Of a DNA stretch of 64,000 nt, positions 28,827-39,616 are shown in pieces. The notes beneath the pieces were generated by a model. It was not told where the DNA came from, ran no database searches, and worked only from the letters and a program-made list of their open reading frames with translations. The position numbers were made by a program, and so were the translations under genes. Source of the stretch: Rhynchopus euleeides (taxonomy: Eukaryota; Euglenozoa; Diplonemea; Diplonemida; Diplonemidae); contig OY723289.1 in NCBI GenBank assembly GCA_963210315.1, positions 620,001 to 684,000 on the forward strand, written 5' to 3'. Every line of letters begins with the position of its first letter. Within the stretch, counting starts at the first letter, position 1.

Positions 28827-29547
28827 TATAATACACAGGCAAGGCCTGGTGGGTGACTCTCTGCGATCTCTCAGAATCTAAACGCCGGGTGGGGGATTTC
28901 CTGGGATGAGGTGCCGCTCTATTGGAGAGGGGGCCCGGTGCCTGCGCGCGTCCTGTCGTTTTGTAGCTGCTTGGCGGGGCTAGCGCAGCAGGTCCTACTT
29001 TTGCTTCTTCGGGCTCTTCACATGGAACATGTACTACACGAACATCAATAGGGCAAACAAACCGCGCACTGGTCGGGGTTGAGCGGCTCGTGACTCTGTG
29101 CTGGCGGCAAAAAGAGGCTGCAGTCTACCATTCACAGGGGCAGCCTGAGGAAGAAAGGATGAAGCTGGGGAACCACATGGTCCGAAGAGGAGTAAGGCAC
29201 CCACAGGGGGCACGCTCTGGGGCCTGGGCGAGGAAGGGGCCAGCTTCACCGGGAAAATCAGAAAAATCTAAAAAGTCACAGCACTATTCAGAAGCAACCG
29301 CTATTTGCCTGTATTTTGTTGATGCGTCGACGCTTCTACACACAAACCCTGAAATGATAATCAGGGGCTGGTGTAGAGCACGCTTGGATGATTGCTGTGG
29401 TGGGTGACTTTCTGCTCACACGAGTGCAACAAATAAAGGAGTATCGACGGCCAAGAGATTGCGTGGAGAGACGAACGAACAACTCCTGACCCCGCCCCAC
29501 ACACAACGCGCAACACACAACACAATCCCCCACCCACCGAAGTATCC

Positions 29548-31527
29548 TCAGTCCCACGACGTCTCGCTGCCACTCTCCTCGTCCGCCTCACCCGCATCCG
29601 CGTTGACGCCGCCGCTCTCTCCCGCTGCCGGTGGGTCCTGCTCGTCGATCACCATCATATTCTTTTCGTCGTTCTCCAGTTCTTCGAGGTTCCACCACCC
29701 TTCCTCCACGACGGTCTTCTTCGCCTTCAGGCTGCGGTGCACAAGCGTGAGCTTGTGGGTTTTCGCAGCCGTCAGGCGGTGGCGGCGGTGCTCCGACATC
29801 CAGCCCATCGTCGAAAAAACTCTTTCTGCGGTGCTGGTGGATGCGGGGATGCGAGTGAGGATCGCAGCGAGGGGAGCGACCTGCGACGTCGGGTGGAGTT
29901 GTGCAACAGTCTTCCACCACTGGCACGCCTTTCTTCCCTGCGCAAGGTCCCAGAGGGAATCATCATCAAAACCCCCCGTTCGTGTTATGAGCTCTAGGAG
30001 CTCGGCTGCAGCCTCTGCGTTTTTGACCTTCTTGATGAAGGCCTGCGCCGCCTTCCTGACATCCAGCTTCAGCGTAAACTCCTTGATGAAGGTCGGTTGC
30101 TTCTCACGATCAGGGGCGAAGAAGAGTGGCGTCAGTGCTGTTGCTGCGCAGAGCCACCCCTGTTCGTGGGTGGTATACTTCTGCAGTCTCTTTTTCACCT
30201 TTTCCGTCACTGCGGCCAGCTTGGCCTTGTTCGCAGCGGAGGTGAGGTTGCAGGCGTTGAGGCAGTCAATGAGGTATGAAAGTGCCGGAATGATCATCCC
30301 AGCGGTGCATCCGTCCTGCTCAAGGAAGTTCATCACCTCCCCGACACCTGCCACAAAGGGTTTCAAGCCCATGAACACACCCCAGAACGTCGCGTCGAGC
30401 ACCTTGCCGATTTCTGGGCAGGAGGAGCACACCGCCTCCTCTTGGTTCATGAGCAGCAGCGCGTTGCGGTTCTCTTCAACTTCCTTCCACACAGTTGAGA
30501 ACGTGTGCCACCTCGTCACCGCCGGCTTCACCATCTTCTTTGATTTGCGGCGCCCGCACTGCTGTTGTTTCTCCGCATACGTTTTGGATAGAAACTCGAC
30601 GTTGCGCAATTGTGATGACAGCGCAGAGAGAAGTGCGGCGACGAAGTGGAACTCGTTCTTCGCCTCGCGCTTCCTTTCCGTCCTCACCCCGATGCAGTCG
30701 TTGAGCGCACGTGCTACCGTGTGACACGCGCAGATGCACACGAACGGCGTCTGCCTGCCTGCTTCTGTCTGGAACGCCTTGAACAGAATGGCCGAAGCAA
30801 CGGCTGTGGAGTCCCCGTCGACAAGGATGGCTACGATCTTCCCCAACACCTGCTCGTGTATCTTCTTGAGGTGGCCCAAGAACTCCGTCGCCCGGTGCCG
30901 CTTCTCGCTCAGCACACCCGACTGGAGTAGCACCGGGCTACCATCCCCAATCGCAGTGACTGCGAAGACCTTCTCCGACCGGTCGTTCTTCCACACATCG
31001 CACATGATGGCGATGTGAGCTGCGGCGAGGAGGTCTTTCATTTGAGGCTCCGCTTCTTCTTTGTGGATGCGATCCAACCACTTCGTTCCCAGCGAATGGC
31101 GCTTGGGGAAGAAGAGCTCCGGGGATAACCCCGGGCGGGTTGCGTTCAACGCCTCGAGGAAGAGCTTGTCTTCCACGTGGCTGAACGGTGTGCCTGAGCC
31201 AAAAAAAAATCTGGCCCAGGCAGCAACGATCGCATCCTTCTCGGCGACCGTGGGGGTGGGGCATGCGTTGAGCATGCGTGCGATCTTCGGCAGCGCCTTT
31301 CCCTCTGGTGTTCTTGATGCAGGGCGCTTTGCGGGGGTCGGCGCAGTATCCTCAGCCTTCAGCTCGTCCTTGGCGGCACTGCTGATCTTCTCGCATAGGC
31401 GGAGGTGCGCCTTCATGCGGGTGCCGCTCGTCGCCTTGACAAGTTCATCGCAGAACTTGCATTTTCTCCCCCCCGCTGCTTCACTAAAGTGCTTCTGTGA
31501 CCAGCAGGCTCTCCTTCCCGCGGGCAT
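29548..31527 (-). CDS. hAT transposase with BED-type zinc finger (complete)
   Basis: The 659-aa product starts at the ATG at 31527. The open frame reaches further upstream, but that part lies in a repeat shared with 62807-63162 and is probably 5' UTR. Residues 1-45 form a BED-like finger with C23, C26, H41 and C45. Then come a basic/proline linker, a hAT catalytic core with CDVWKND and VDGDSTAVASAI strands, the CxxH motif (CACHTVARALND), the TRW motif, and the C-terminal hAT dimerisation region (~556-602: STAERVFSTMGW). An acidic tail ends SGSETSWD. It catalyses cut-and-paste transposition and would bind the CAAAGATGG ends and probably the subterminal decamers. No frameshift or stop is visible, so the copy looks competent. 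Confidence 0.92.
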   Translation of the reverse strand: MPAGRRACWSQKHFSEAAGGRKCKFCDELVKATSGTRMKAHLRLCEKISSAAKDELKAEDTAPTPAKRPASRTPEGKALPKIARMLNACPTPTVAEKDAIVAAWARFFFGSGTPFSHVEDKLFLEALNATRPGLSPELFFPKRHSLGTKWLDRIHKEEAEPQMKDLLAAAHIAIMCDVWKNDRSEKVFAVTAIGDGSPVLLQSGVLSEKRHRATEFLGHLKKIHEQVLGKIVAILVDGDSTAVASAILFKAFQTEAGRQTPFVCICACHTVARALNDCIGVRTERKREAKNEFHFVAALLSALSSQLRNVEFLSKTYAEKQQQCGRRKSKKMVKPAVTRWHTFSTVWKEVEENRNALLLMNQEEAVCSSCPEIGKVLDATFWGVFMGLKPFVAGVGEVMNFLEQDGCTAGMIIPALSYLIDCLNACNLTSAANKAKLAAVTEKVKKRLQKYTTHEQGWLCAATALTPLFFAPDREKQPTFIKEFTLKLDVRKAAQAFIKKVKNAEAAAELLELITRTGGFDDDSLWDLAQGRKACQWWKTVAQLHPTSQVAPLAAILTRIPASTSTAERVFSTMGWMSEHRRHRLTAAKTHKLTLVHRSLKAKKTVVEEGWWNLEELENDEKNMMVIDEQDPPAAGESGGVNADAGEADEESGSETSWD

Positions 31528-31567
31528 ACCTGGGCAGTGTGGCCTGCAGTGGAGGGTGTGCGGGTTG

Positions 31568-31693
31568 GTGTGGTTATCAAGTTTTAAGGCGGTGTCGCCC
31601 TGCACGGGCAGTAGCACCTCCCCTTCAGTATCGTAACTCCCTTGCTGCGACAAAGACACTAAATAGTCAGGCCGCTCCAAGAGTCTTGAGGGC
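31568..31693 (-). repeat. Transposase 5' leader shared with 62.8 and 63.6 kb
   Basis: This ~125-bp segment upstream of the transposase start matches the two ends of the direct repeats at 62807-63162 and 63605-63961, but lacks their central ~235 bp. It is therefore either the ancestral form without an insertion or a deletion derivative. It probably contains the transposase 5' UTR or promoter. Confidence 0.75.
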
Positions 31694-31777
31694 TTGTGTG
31701 CGGGTTTGTGTGCAGGTGAGTGGTACCTTGTATTTTATTGTATTTTATTCAAATCCCGGCGAATAAAATACAATAAA

Positions 31778-32956
31778 CAGGGGATAAGATAGGTCTGGTT
31801 TTCCGGTTTTCAAAACCAGGGTTTCCCGGTTCCCGGTTTTCTGAAAAAAAAAAAAGGGTCGATCTCATTTTCGGCGTTTTTTTGTGACTTTGGGACAGTA
31901 AAACAGTCAGAAAAAACGCCATAAAAAAATAGAAAGTGACCCCATCGTGATCCGCACAGAGCTCAAATAGTCCAAAGAAGGCAGAGAAGCGGAGAAGAAA
32001 AAATGGACCTAGCGGGTGGCCCGGTGGGTGGTGATGCCCTCGTCATGCAGGTCTCTTCTGTTTTGAAGGTGCACACATGGTGGACTCCAGCCACCATGTC
32101 TAAGAGGGAGTCTAAGACTGCAGTCTGTACTGGATACGGGAGTCTATTTTCCAGCTAATTTACGCTAAGACTCCCGCTAGTTGAGACTCATGGGAGACAC
32201 ACGGTGTACTCCAGCGGAGGTAGGGTAACCTCCGCTGGAGTTCACCGTGTCGTCTGCCTCTGTGCAGCGTCACTCGGTGCCATCGAATACATGGCGACAG
32301 CCCACCAACTCGAGACAGATCTGCTTGTCTGGAGGGCTGAGACGAGAACACGAACGACTTTCAAGCAGTCTTGAAGGTCGCCAAGCCTATTGGGGGCAAC
32401 TAACAGATGAGATTTGTTTGTTGCCTGTCGTCACAGCTAGGTGCCCATCTCCTCGACAACGGAATGTGTGCAGAGATCTCGTGGACCCTTTGGCCATTCT
32501 GTCGTGCACCCACTCCACCCACAACGCACACCTATCACGAGTGGTCGCTCCCCCGTCCTCCTCCACCCTGAAGGTTGAACCCTCAAGGACCAGTGATCTC
32601 CTGCTGGCCGGGCTGCGATACAGCGAAGCCTTCCTACTTACAAGCGAATCCAGACTGTAGGGAACAGATGTTCACTACCGTGGCCTCCGGCGGCTGGGGG
32701 GCTCCGCCCCCCAGACCCCCCCTGCGTAAAAACATTGCACCAGACCTTTTTTGGCCGAGAGTCCAAACTTTCAAAGCAGCTGCTGCGCCTGCCCCACCAA
32801 GCAGCCTCAGTACGACAGGACGCGCGCAGGCACCGGGCCCTCTCAGATTCTGGGAGGGTTTGCGCGGGTCGCGCGCGCCGAAGGCGCGCGCGAAAAATTT
32901 TCAAAACCAGAAAAACCGGAAAACGGCGCCAGAAAAAAAGTCTATCTTATACCCTG
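31778..32956. mobile_element. CAGGGGATAAGATAG element N2, copy 1
   Basis: The 1179-bp element begins CAGGGGATAAGATAG and ends CTATCTTATACCCTG, and is flanked by CAATAAA on both sides (31771-31777, 32957-32963) inside decamer sequence. It has no transposase. Internal features are a 50-bp palindrome CACGGTGTACTCCAGCGG..., which resembles the termini of the element at 42209, and one R58 hairpin (32664-32726). A CAGGG end suggests hAT, although the visible duplication is 7 bp. Copy 2 lies at 37379-38556. Confidence 0.88.
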
Positions 32957-32975
32957 CAATAAAATACAATTTAAT

Positions 32976-33084
32976 GGGGGCCCTCGCTACGAGTCACTGT
33001 GAGTCACGAGTCGTCAGTTGTCAGCCAAACATGGCTGACTTCTCACTTTTTCTCACTCAGTCACACTTGGTAGCGAGGGCCCCC
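32976..33084. mobile_element. GGGGGYCTTCGCT foldback element, copy 2
   Basis: This 109-bp hairpin has ends GGGGGCCCTCGCTAC and GTAGCGAGGGCCCCC, AAT duplicated on both sides, and decamers outside. Its interior is the reverse complement of the copy at 45371-45479. Confidence 0.88.
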
Positions 33085-33117
33085 AATAAAATACAATAAA
33101 ATACAATTTAATATATT

Positions 33118-34294
33118 TGAGGAAACTTCATATTTGCCAGAAATTTCTTGGAAAATTCATATGTTGACAGGAAGTTTTGGGTTTAACCATATGTTGACAA
33201 AAACTTTTTGTTTCAATCATATGTTGACAAGAAGTTTCCTGAAAATTCATATGTTGACACGAACTTATGGACTTAACCATATGTTGACAAAAACTTCTGC
33301 ATTTAACCATATGTTGACAAGAAGTTATGGATTAACCATATGTTGACAAAAACTTCTCGTTTTAACCATATGTTAACAAAATTGGGTTTCCAGCTGGAAC
33401 ACCCTTTTTGGTGGATTCCCGACCCCAGGGCACCCACACCTGTGGCTGCTGAAGAGGAGGGCGCTTCGCAAAGGCCGGGACCCCCAGCCCCCCTCCCAGC
33501 CCCAACCTCTCATCCACATTTTGATGTGAACCTGTCGGCTGAAGCTGGAATCACTTGATGGCATTGCTGTGGGTGTTGTTGTGGACCTGGGTCCGGCCGA
33601 TTAGTACTCACGCTGTTGTGCCTGTGATTCAAAGAACCGTGGAGTTCGGAACCCACCTGGAGAGAACGATCCACCTCGAAGAAGCCGCATGCCCGATGCG
33701 CCCCGATAGCTGCGTGTACACGTGGTAAACCTGTGACCACTTCGGTGGAGTGGTCTTTTGGCTCAGTTTCTGGGCCGGAAGTGCTTGATGTTGGTAACCA
33801 TCTTTGCTATGGGGCTTTCATCATGCATTTATCACGTACAGGCCCATGATCAGTGGTTAGCCGGTGTTAACGGTGTGCGGTTCTCTGGCCTTGTGGTATC
33901 TTAATCCAAGGGAATGAGGCCCCATGGAACTGCGATGAAGTGCACACTCTGTGAGAAGCTAAGTGCCGATCTGGAAAGCGATCTGGATACCCCGGAATGT
34001 CAGTCAAGCGGCTCCAGCCAAAAAACCGATTTTGTTAACATATGGTTAAAACGAGAAGTTTTTGTCAACATATGATTAAGCCCAGAACTTTTTGTCAACA
34101 TATGGTTAAAATCAGAAGTTCCTGTCAAAATATGGTTAAATTCATTACTTCTTGTCAACATATGGTTAGATCCAAAACTTTTTGTCAAAATATGGTTAAA
34201 ATCAAAAGTTTTTGTCAACATATGGTTAAACCCAAAAGTTCCTGTCAACATATGAATTTTCCAAGAAATTTCTGGCAAATATGAAGTTTCCTCA
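33118..34294. mobile_element. Iteron-ended foldback element (CATATGTTGACA)
   Basis: The 1177-bp element is flanked by ATATATT on both sides (33111-33117, 34295-34301). The same sequence without it is present in hAT copy A at about 18200-18224. Each end is a ~45-bp inverted repeat (TGAGGAAACTTCATATTTGC...) followed by eight 30-bp units containing CATATGTTGACA, at 33158, 33188, 33218, 33248, 33278, 33308, 33337 and 33367 on the left and a mirrored set of eight on the right (34033-34254). The 640-bp interior has no recognisable transposase. Confidence 0.92.
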
Positions 34295-36026
34295 ATATAT
34301 TTTTTCCATCTTTGCGCTCCCCCCAGTGCGTCACCCCATGGTTCGACAAGTACACGAGAGTGTTCTCGATCCGGTGCGACATCAGCTCCTGCTGGTTGAA
34401 CTCCACATCCGCCTGGCCCTGCCGACGGATCGGCCGGTTGTCCACAAACCCACTGTGCCACTTCAACCTCGACGACCCTCCGTTCTCGTATCCGAGCTCC
34501 CCACCAACATACACCGCTGCCCCGAATTCCCAGTACCATCCCGACGAGTGAGCTGCGTTCCCCCGGAAAGACAGCATGGGGCGCGATCGCGGCTCGAGGT
34601 TCGTCGACCGGAACAGCTCGAGGGGGCGCTGCAGCCCAGGAAACCCGTAAACAGCCCACCCGCCCGACCCCACGTTACCCTCGATCCGGTTGTAGCTGTT
34701 GCTGAAGTAGAAGCATGTCGCAGATGCGTCCACTGGAAGCAGCCTCTGCCCAGACCACAGCCCTCCTGGGTTCCTGTCGGCAAGCAGCACAACCCCCTCC
34801 TGACCCGCCCCGCGTGCAGGCTCTCCGATGACCTCCACGTGCCCTGCCATGTTGTAGCTCACGGTGCTGTTCTCCTCCACACCGTCCTCCACGTAGTAGC
34901 AACTGCCAGTCGCGTTGTACGCAACGTTCTCAGTCACCGCCACCTCGTGTGTTCCGTGTATCACAAAGCACCGGAAGTATGTGTCGCGTGCCACGTTGTC
35001 GGAGAAGTACGACCGCCCGCCCTGATGTCCCATCACGTGGAAGTGGAAGGGGTACCTCGCCATCACGTTCGTCTGCCCCATATAGCGCGATGCAACACCG
35101 GCGATCCGTCCGCGCGTCTGTGACCCCGCAATCACGAGATGCCCGCCGTACCCATCTGCGTCAGGCTCCCCTTCGATCTGTACGGTCCGGCTCAGCAGTC
35201 CCAGCTCTCCCTGGTACTCCGTCCCTGCGTAGTGGGCGTGCTGCAGTGTCTCCGTGAACTGCACGACCATCCCGTCCACAGACACGGCCCGGACTGTCCG
35301 CACCTCGTTCTGCCGCGGCGTCGAACGACCCGTGTCATCTGGGATCGTCGTCAGCAACACAACCTCCTGCCCGGCGTGCCAGTTCACCGCCTCCTGCAGG
35401 TACACACGGTCGTCGCCTCTGCGCGCCATGCGTGCCAGCCGCGTCCATGTTGGGAAGAACCGACGCCCAAACATGTCGATCTCCCCAGCTCCCTGAACTG
35501 CGATGCCCTTCGATCCGTGCCGCCCGAGAAGCGTCTCGCCCCTCCGCCCCCACAGCGTCACCTTGATCGGCCCCTGCATCCGGCATGTCGGGCTGCCGAT
35601 GCGCAGCTTGCCCTCCACGACGACAGAATTCACCAAGAGCTCCACTGGCTCGTCCTTGAATATCAGCTCTGCTGTCGCTGGCACCACGATCCGCGTGTAC
35701 CGTGCATTGGGCACAAACGAATCCCGGCCAGCCACCACCTTCTGCCCGGCAGGCAGCGTCAGCGTCCCCGCTGTTGACATTCCGAACACGTCCTCCCAAC
35801 GCGCCAGACCCGCCTCATCGAATGGGCAGCCGTGCTGCTCTGCGAGCTCCGCGTCACTTGGCCGCGGTGGACGCAGGAACTGGAACTTCTCGCTGAACGA
35901 CCCCAACACGGGAGGGGGCGACGGATCCGCCGCAATCGGCGGGCTCTGTGGGGTCACGAACTGCCCTGCAGCTACTGCGACACACACAGCCACACACAGC
36001 GGCATTCGCACAGACATCACAGGCAT
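34245..36026 (-). CDS. G8-domain / beta-helix secreted protein, 3' end replaced by transposon
   Basis: The frame starts at the ATG at 36026 with a signal peptide (PLCVAVCVAVAAGQF). Residues ~75-200 fit a G8 domain (AGTLTLPAGQKVVAG, VVPATAELIF, VVVEGKLRIGSPTCR). Residues ~270-500 are a right-handed parallel beta-helix of the CEMIP/TMEM2/fibrocystin-L type, with YPFHFHVMGHQGG, DTYFRCFVIHGTHEV and VAYNATGSCYYVEDG as repeated turns. Such proteins are extracellular and bind or process polysaccharide. Genuine coding sequence runs to residue 570. The last 23 codons to the stop at 34245 come from the hAT right end and the nested iteron element. A PA14-like C-terminus on the same strand lies beyond the transposon at 28018-28196. 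The gene is probably non-functional unless the truncated product folds. Confidence 0.8.
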   Translation of the reverse strand: MPVMSVRMPLCVAVCVAVAAGQFVTPQSPPIAADPSPPPVLGSFSEKFQFLRPPRPSDAELAEQHGCPFDEAGLARWEDVFGMSTAGTLTLPAGQKVVAGRDSFVPNARYTRIVVPATAELIFKDEPVELLVNSVVVEGKLRIGSPTCRMQGPIKVTLWGRRGETLLGRHGSKGIAVQGAGEIDMFGRRFFPTWTRLARMARRGDDRVYLQEAVNWHAGQEVVLLTTIPDDTGRSTPRQNEVRTVRAVSVDGMVVQFTETLQHAHYAGTEYQGELGLLSRTVQIEGEPDADGYGGHLVIAGSQTRGRIAGVASRYMGQTNVMARYPFHFHVMGHQGGRSYFSDNVARDTYFRCFVIHGTHEVAVTENVAYNATGSCYYVEDGVEENSTVSYNMAGHVEVIGEPARGAGQEGVVLLADRNPGGLWSGQRLLPVDASATCFYFSNSYNRIEGNVGSGGWAVYGFPGLQRPLELFRSTNLEPRSRPMLSFRGNAAHSSGWYWEFGAAVYVGGELGYENGGSSRLKWHSGFVDNRPIRRQGQADVEFNQQELMSHRIENTLVYLSNHGVTHWGERKDGKNILRKLHICQKFLGKFIC

Positions 36027-37378
36027 ACTAGCCTCCTGGGGTGGGTGGGTGCGTCAGTGGCAACCAGCAAGACCCACACACGGTATTCATTCGCAAGAGA
36101 AGCAAACGAAGAAGTATCTTTCGGGGGGTTGACGGGCTGCTCGAGGTGTTGCGCCTCCTCCGATAGCGTTTCATCGCAGTACATACACAAGCACTTCTCC
36201 TTTTTCGCTGCACTGCCTCAACACCTTTTGCTGCTGTTGCTTTTTTCTGCCGTCCCGATGGCCAAAAAAGGCTGGCATGCGAAGGACGGGCCCACCCTTC
36301 GGTGCATACAATAACGTCGTTTGCCGTTGCTTCTCTCACTGCAACTACACCCCCCCTTAACCCCCACCCCCCCACCCCCTACACGCACAGAACTCACACC
36401 AGAACCTCTAACGACCTCTCGCATTGCAGCCCTGCTCTGCCCTCTTTGCGTGAGTTCTGCCATGTCAGAGCTCTGGCCTGAGGGACGTGCCTTTCAAGGC
36501 ATCGAAACTCGGCGACAAACGGGCTTCCACACCGAGACTAGCTTCCACAGCCACACCAATCACCGCTCTTCTTCCACACAAGAGACACCAATAGCACTGA
36601 TGCAAGACTGTCAGACCTTCAAATGGGTTCGAACCATTTGGGCCTGTGGCAAAACCTATATTGGCTGAGAGAGAGAGGGGGGAGGGAGCAGCTCAGCGCA
36701 CACATCATCTTCAAGCACAAAATAGAGAGAAACTGGGTGATGCGGGTTAAAAATGTTGATTATCTTCCTTTCCCCCCCTCCCACCCCCCCCACCCACTCA
36801 CCCACCCCAGGGCAACAAGCGAATGCGAAGGGGCGTGGGTGAGTGGTGGGTGGGTGGGGTCGAGGGAGGGGTTGGGTAACGGTTGATAGTGGGAATATAC
36901 CCACAACCATACTATTGTGGTGGAGGGGGAACGTGTGGGGGGTGTGCCGGTTATGTCTTGGCCCAATGCCCCCCCCCCCCCCCCGCGCCATGCATGCATC
37001 GGTTTGGCAACAAATCTCCAGTCTGGAACCGAAAAAAACACAGCCCTGCGGGGGGGGGGGGGAACACAGCCAAAAAAAACAACTCGCCGGCACTCCACAA
37101 AAAAGAACCCATCTCGACAGGCACCACCACCACTCCAAATATCACTTGCCGTTCTGCGTTCATGGTTTGGACGAGCAATCCCTGCAGAAATATTGAGAGC
37201 CTTCGCCAAAGTGTCGGTGACACAGTGACACAGGGGATTGCCACAGGGAACGAAGGATACCCATAGTGGCTTGCAGGAATAACCACTAAACGCAATGCTG
37301 CAAACACACACAAGGTTTGCTTAGTTTGGGGACTCCTCCGTTGCGGTGAGTAGTGTGTTGTGGTGATGTGATCAATGT
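36027..37378. other. 5' flank of the G8 gene; no further gene
   Basis: The first few hundred bases presumably contain the G8 promoter. Poly-C/poly-G runs are at about 36360, 36775, 36970 and 37051. Several proline-rich open frames on both strands follow from these runs and are not credible genes. Confidence 0.55.
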
Positions 37379-38556
37379 CAGGGGATAAGATAGGTCTGGT
37401 TTTCCGGTTTTCAAAACCAGGGTTTCCCGGTTCCCGGTTTTCTGGAAAAAAAAAAGGTCGATCTCATTTTCGGCGTTTTTTTTGTGACTTTGGGACAGTA
37501 AAACAGTCAGAAAAAACGCCATAAAAAAATAGAAAGTGACCCCATCGTGATCCGCACAGAGCTCAAATAGTCCAAAGAAGGCAGAGAAGCGGAGAAGAAA
37601 AAATGGACCTAGCGGGTGGCCCGGTGGGTGGTGATGCCCTCGTCATGCAGGTCTCTTCTGTTTTGAAGGTGCACACATGGTGGACTCCAGCCACCATGTC
37701 TAAGAGGGAGTCTAAGACTGCAGTCTGTACTGGATACGGGAGTCTATTTTCCAGCTAATTTACGCTAAGACTCCCGCTAGTTGAGACTCATGGGAGACAC
37801 ACGGTGTACTCCAGCGGAGGTAGGGTAACCTCCGCTGGAGTTCACCGTGTCGTCTGCCTCTGTGCAGCGTCACTCGGTGCCATCGAATACATGGCGACAG
37901 CCCACCAACTCGAGACAGATCTGCTTGTCTGGAGGGCTGAGACGAGAACACGAACGACTTTCAAGCAGTCTTGAAGGTCGCCAAGCCTATTGGGGGCAAC
38001 TAACAGATGAGATTTGTTTGTTGCCTGTCGTCACAGCTAGGTGCCCATCTCCTCGACAACGGAATGTGTGCAGAGATCTCGTGGACCCTTTGGCCATTCT
38101 GTCGTGCACCCACTCCACCCACAACGCACACCTATCACGAGTGGTCGCTCCCCCGTCCTCCTCCACCCTGAAGGTTGAACCCTCAAGGACCAGTGATCTC
38201 CTGCTGGCCGGGCTGCGATACAGCGAAGCCTTCCTACTTACAAGCGAATCCAGACTGTAGGGAACAGATGTTCACTACCGTGGCCTCCGGCGGCTGGGGG
38301 GCTCCGCCCCCCAGACCCCCCCTGCGTAAAAACATTGCACCAGACCTTTTTTGGCCGAGAGTCCAAACTTTCAAAGCAGCTGCTGCGCCTGCCCCACCAA
38401 GCAGCCTCAGTACGACAGGACGCGCGCAGGCACCGGGCCCTCTCAGATTCTGGGAGGGTTTGCGCGGGTCGCGCGCGCCGAAGGCGCGCGCGAAAAATTT
38501 TCAAAACCAGAAAAACCGGAAAACGGCGCCAGAAAAAAAGTCTATCTTATACCCTG
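37379..38556. mobile_element. CAGGGGATAAGATAG element N2, copy 2
   Basis: This copy is nearly identical to 31778-32956 over its full length, with the same two ends, so both boundaries are confirmed by comparison. The right flank begins ATGTGAT. The left flank has ATGTGAT followed by six extra bases CAATGT before the element, so the duplication is imperfect or carries filler. Confidence 0.88.
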
Positions 38557-39616
38557 ATGTGATGGCGATAAAAAAGAAACAATGTACAGCCACCCCCTGA
38601 CATCCACCCGCCCCCCCACCCCATACTTCAGAAGGGGTCGTGCCGGACTGTGAAGAGCCCCCAGTTGAGCGGGTACCGTGCAGCAACCCTCTTCCGAACA
38701 AATCAAAAAAAAGCGACAAAAAAGGGGGGGGTAGGCGAAATTTCTCCGACAGTGCACCATCTCATCGTTTCCAACGAGCTGCCCGCGTGAGGCCAACGGT
38801 CTGGGCAAAAAGAGAGACGCTCTCTTTACCCCTCAAACCCCTCCCCTCTCTCGCGGCGTTTTGGCACAGAGGGAGGTATTTCTTTTCCCGCCCTCGCTTT
38901 TTTTTCCTCCCCTCACTCACCCACCCAAGGGCTATCCCACACATACACACACCCCTGCCCGAGAAAATTCCGGTATCTGTTTTCCAACAGAACAAAACTC
39001 GGAGTGAGTGGCGGCTGGGGACGGGGGGGGGAGGGGTGGGGCGGGATCCACTGCCGAGAATATGTCCAAGCCCCAATTTCACGGAAGCCCGAAACCTAGA
39101 TTCTCAGCGGCTGTGGGGGGGGGGCGGGGGATGGCAAGGAGGTCTGGAAAAGAGAGACGGCACAATAATGGCAAGCTGATGCATGCCAGGGCGCCAAGGA
39201 GGACGAGTCACAACTGTACACATTTTTCAACTATTTTGAACGTTTTTCCCGTGTTGTTTTTTGTTTTTCATCGGCTCTGTGCAGCCCGCTCTGAGAGAGA
39301 GAGCGATAGGAGAGGAGCTGCTTCTCTTGCGGCACGCCCCGCCTTCGGCTGAATGAACCGCCGAAAGACAGAGGGGCTCCATATCGAAAAGAGAAGACCA
39401 AAGACACCGGATAATGCACAGATCACACCAAGGAGCTGGGCTGATTTGGGCATGGCGTCGCATGTCAGAGGTTGCTAGGTGTGTGCTGGGGGACTGTGCG
39501 TGGAGCTACACCATCTTCTTCCCCTGCAAGAACAAACGGTCTGTCAGGGAAACGCTCTTAGCCCAGAGGGGTGGTGGGGGGTGGGGGGGGGGGGGGTCGG
39601 GGGAAGGGGGGGGGGG
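38557..39616. other. No gene recognised
   Basis: Low-complexity stretches occur (poly-G near 39022, 39115 and 39580-39616). No frame resembles a known protein. The G run at 39606-39616 borders the next transposon. Confidence 0.55.

Larger units (their letters stand above)
28197..34314. mobile_element. hAT transposon 'CAAAGATGG' copy B, with nested insertions
   Basis: The left end CAAAGATGGAAAAATACACT and the right end TTTTTCCATCTTTG match copy A, as do the decamer arrays and the transposase block. Unlike copy A, the flanking 8-mers differ (CCCAGAGC left, CGCTCCCC right). Nested inside are foldback elements at 28247-28355 and 32976-33084, a TA-target MITE at 28482-28826, a CAGGG-ended element at 31778-32956, and an iteron element at 33118-34294. 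The transposase (29548-31527) is intact, making this the candidate autonomous copy, although the right subterminal region is heavily interrupted. Confidence 0.8.

Noticed and set aside
31528..31680. N-terminal extension of the intact transposase
   Set aside because: It lies in a leader repeat that occurs without a transposase at 62.8 and 63.6 kb, and the BED-finger region of the relative at 40162 starts at the equivalent of the chosen ATG.
33158..33378. Regular 30-bp repeats resembling a CRISPR array
   Set aside because: The repeated part covers most of each period, spacers are short and diverged copies of the repeat itself, a mirrored array lies at the other end, and the context is a eukaryotic transposon.
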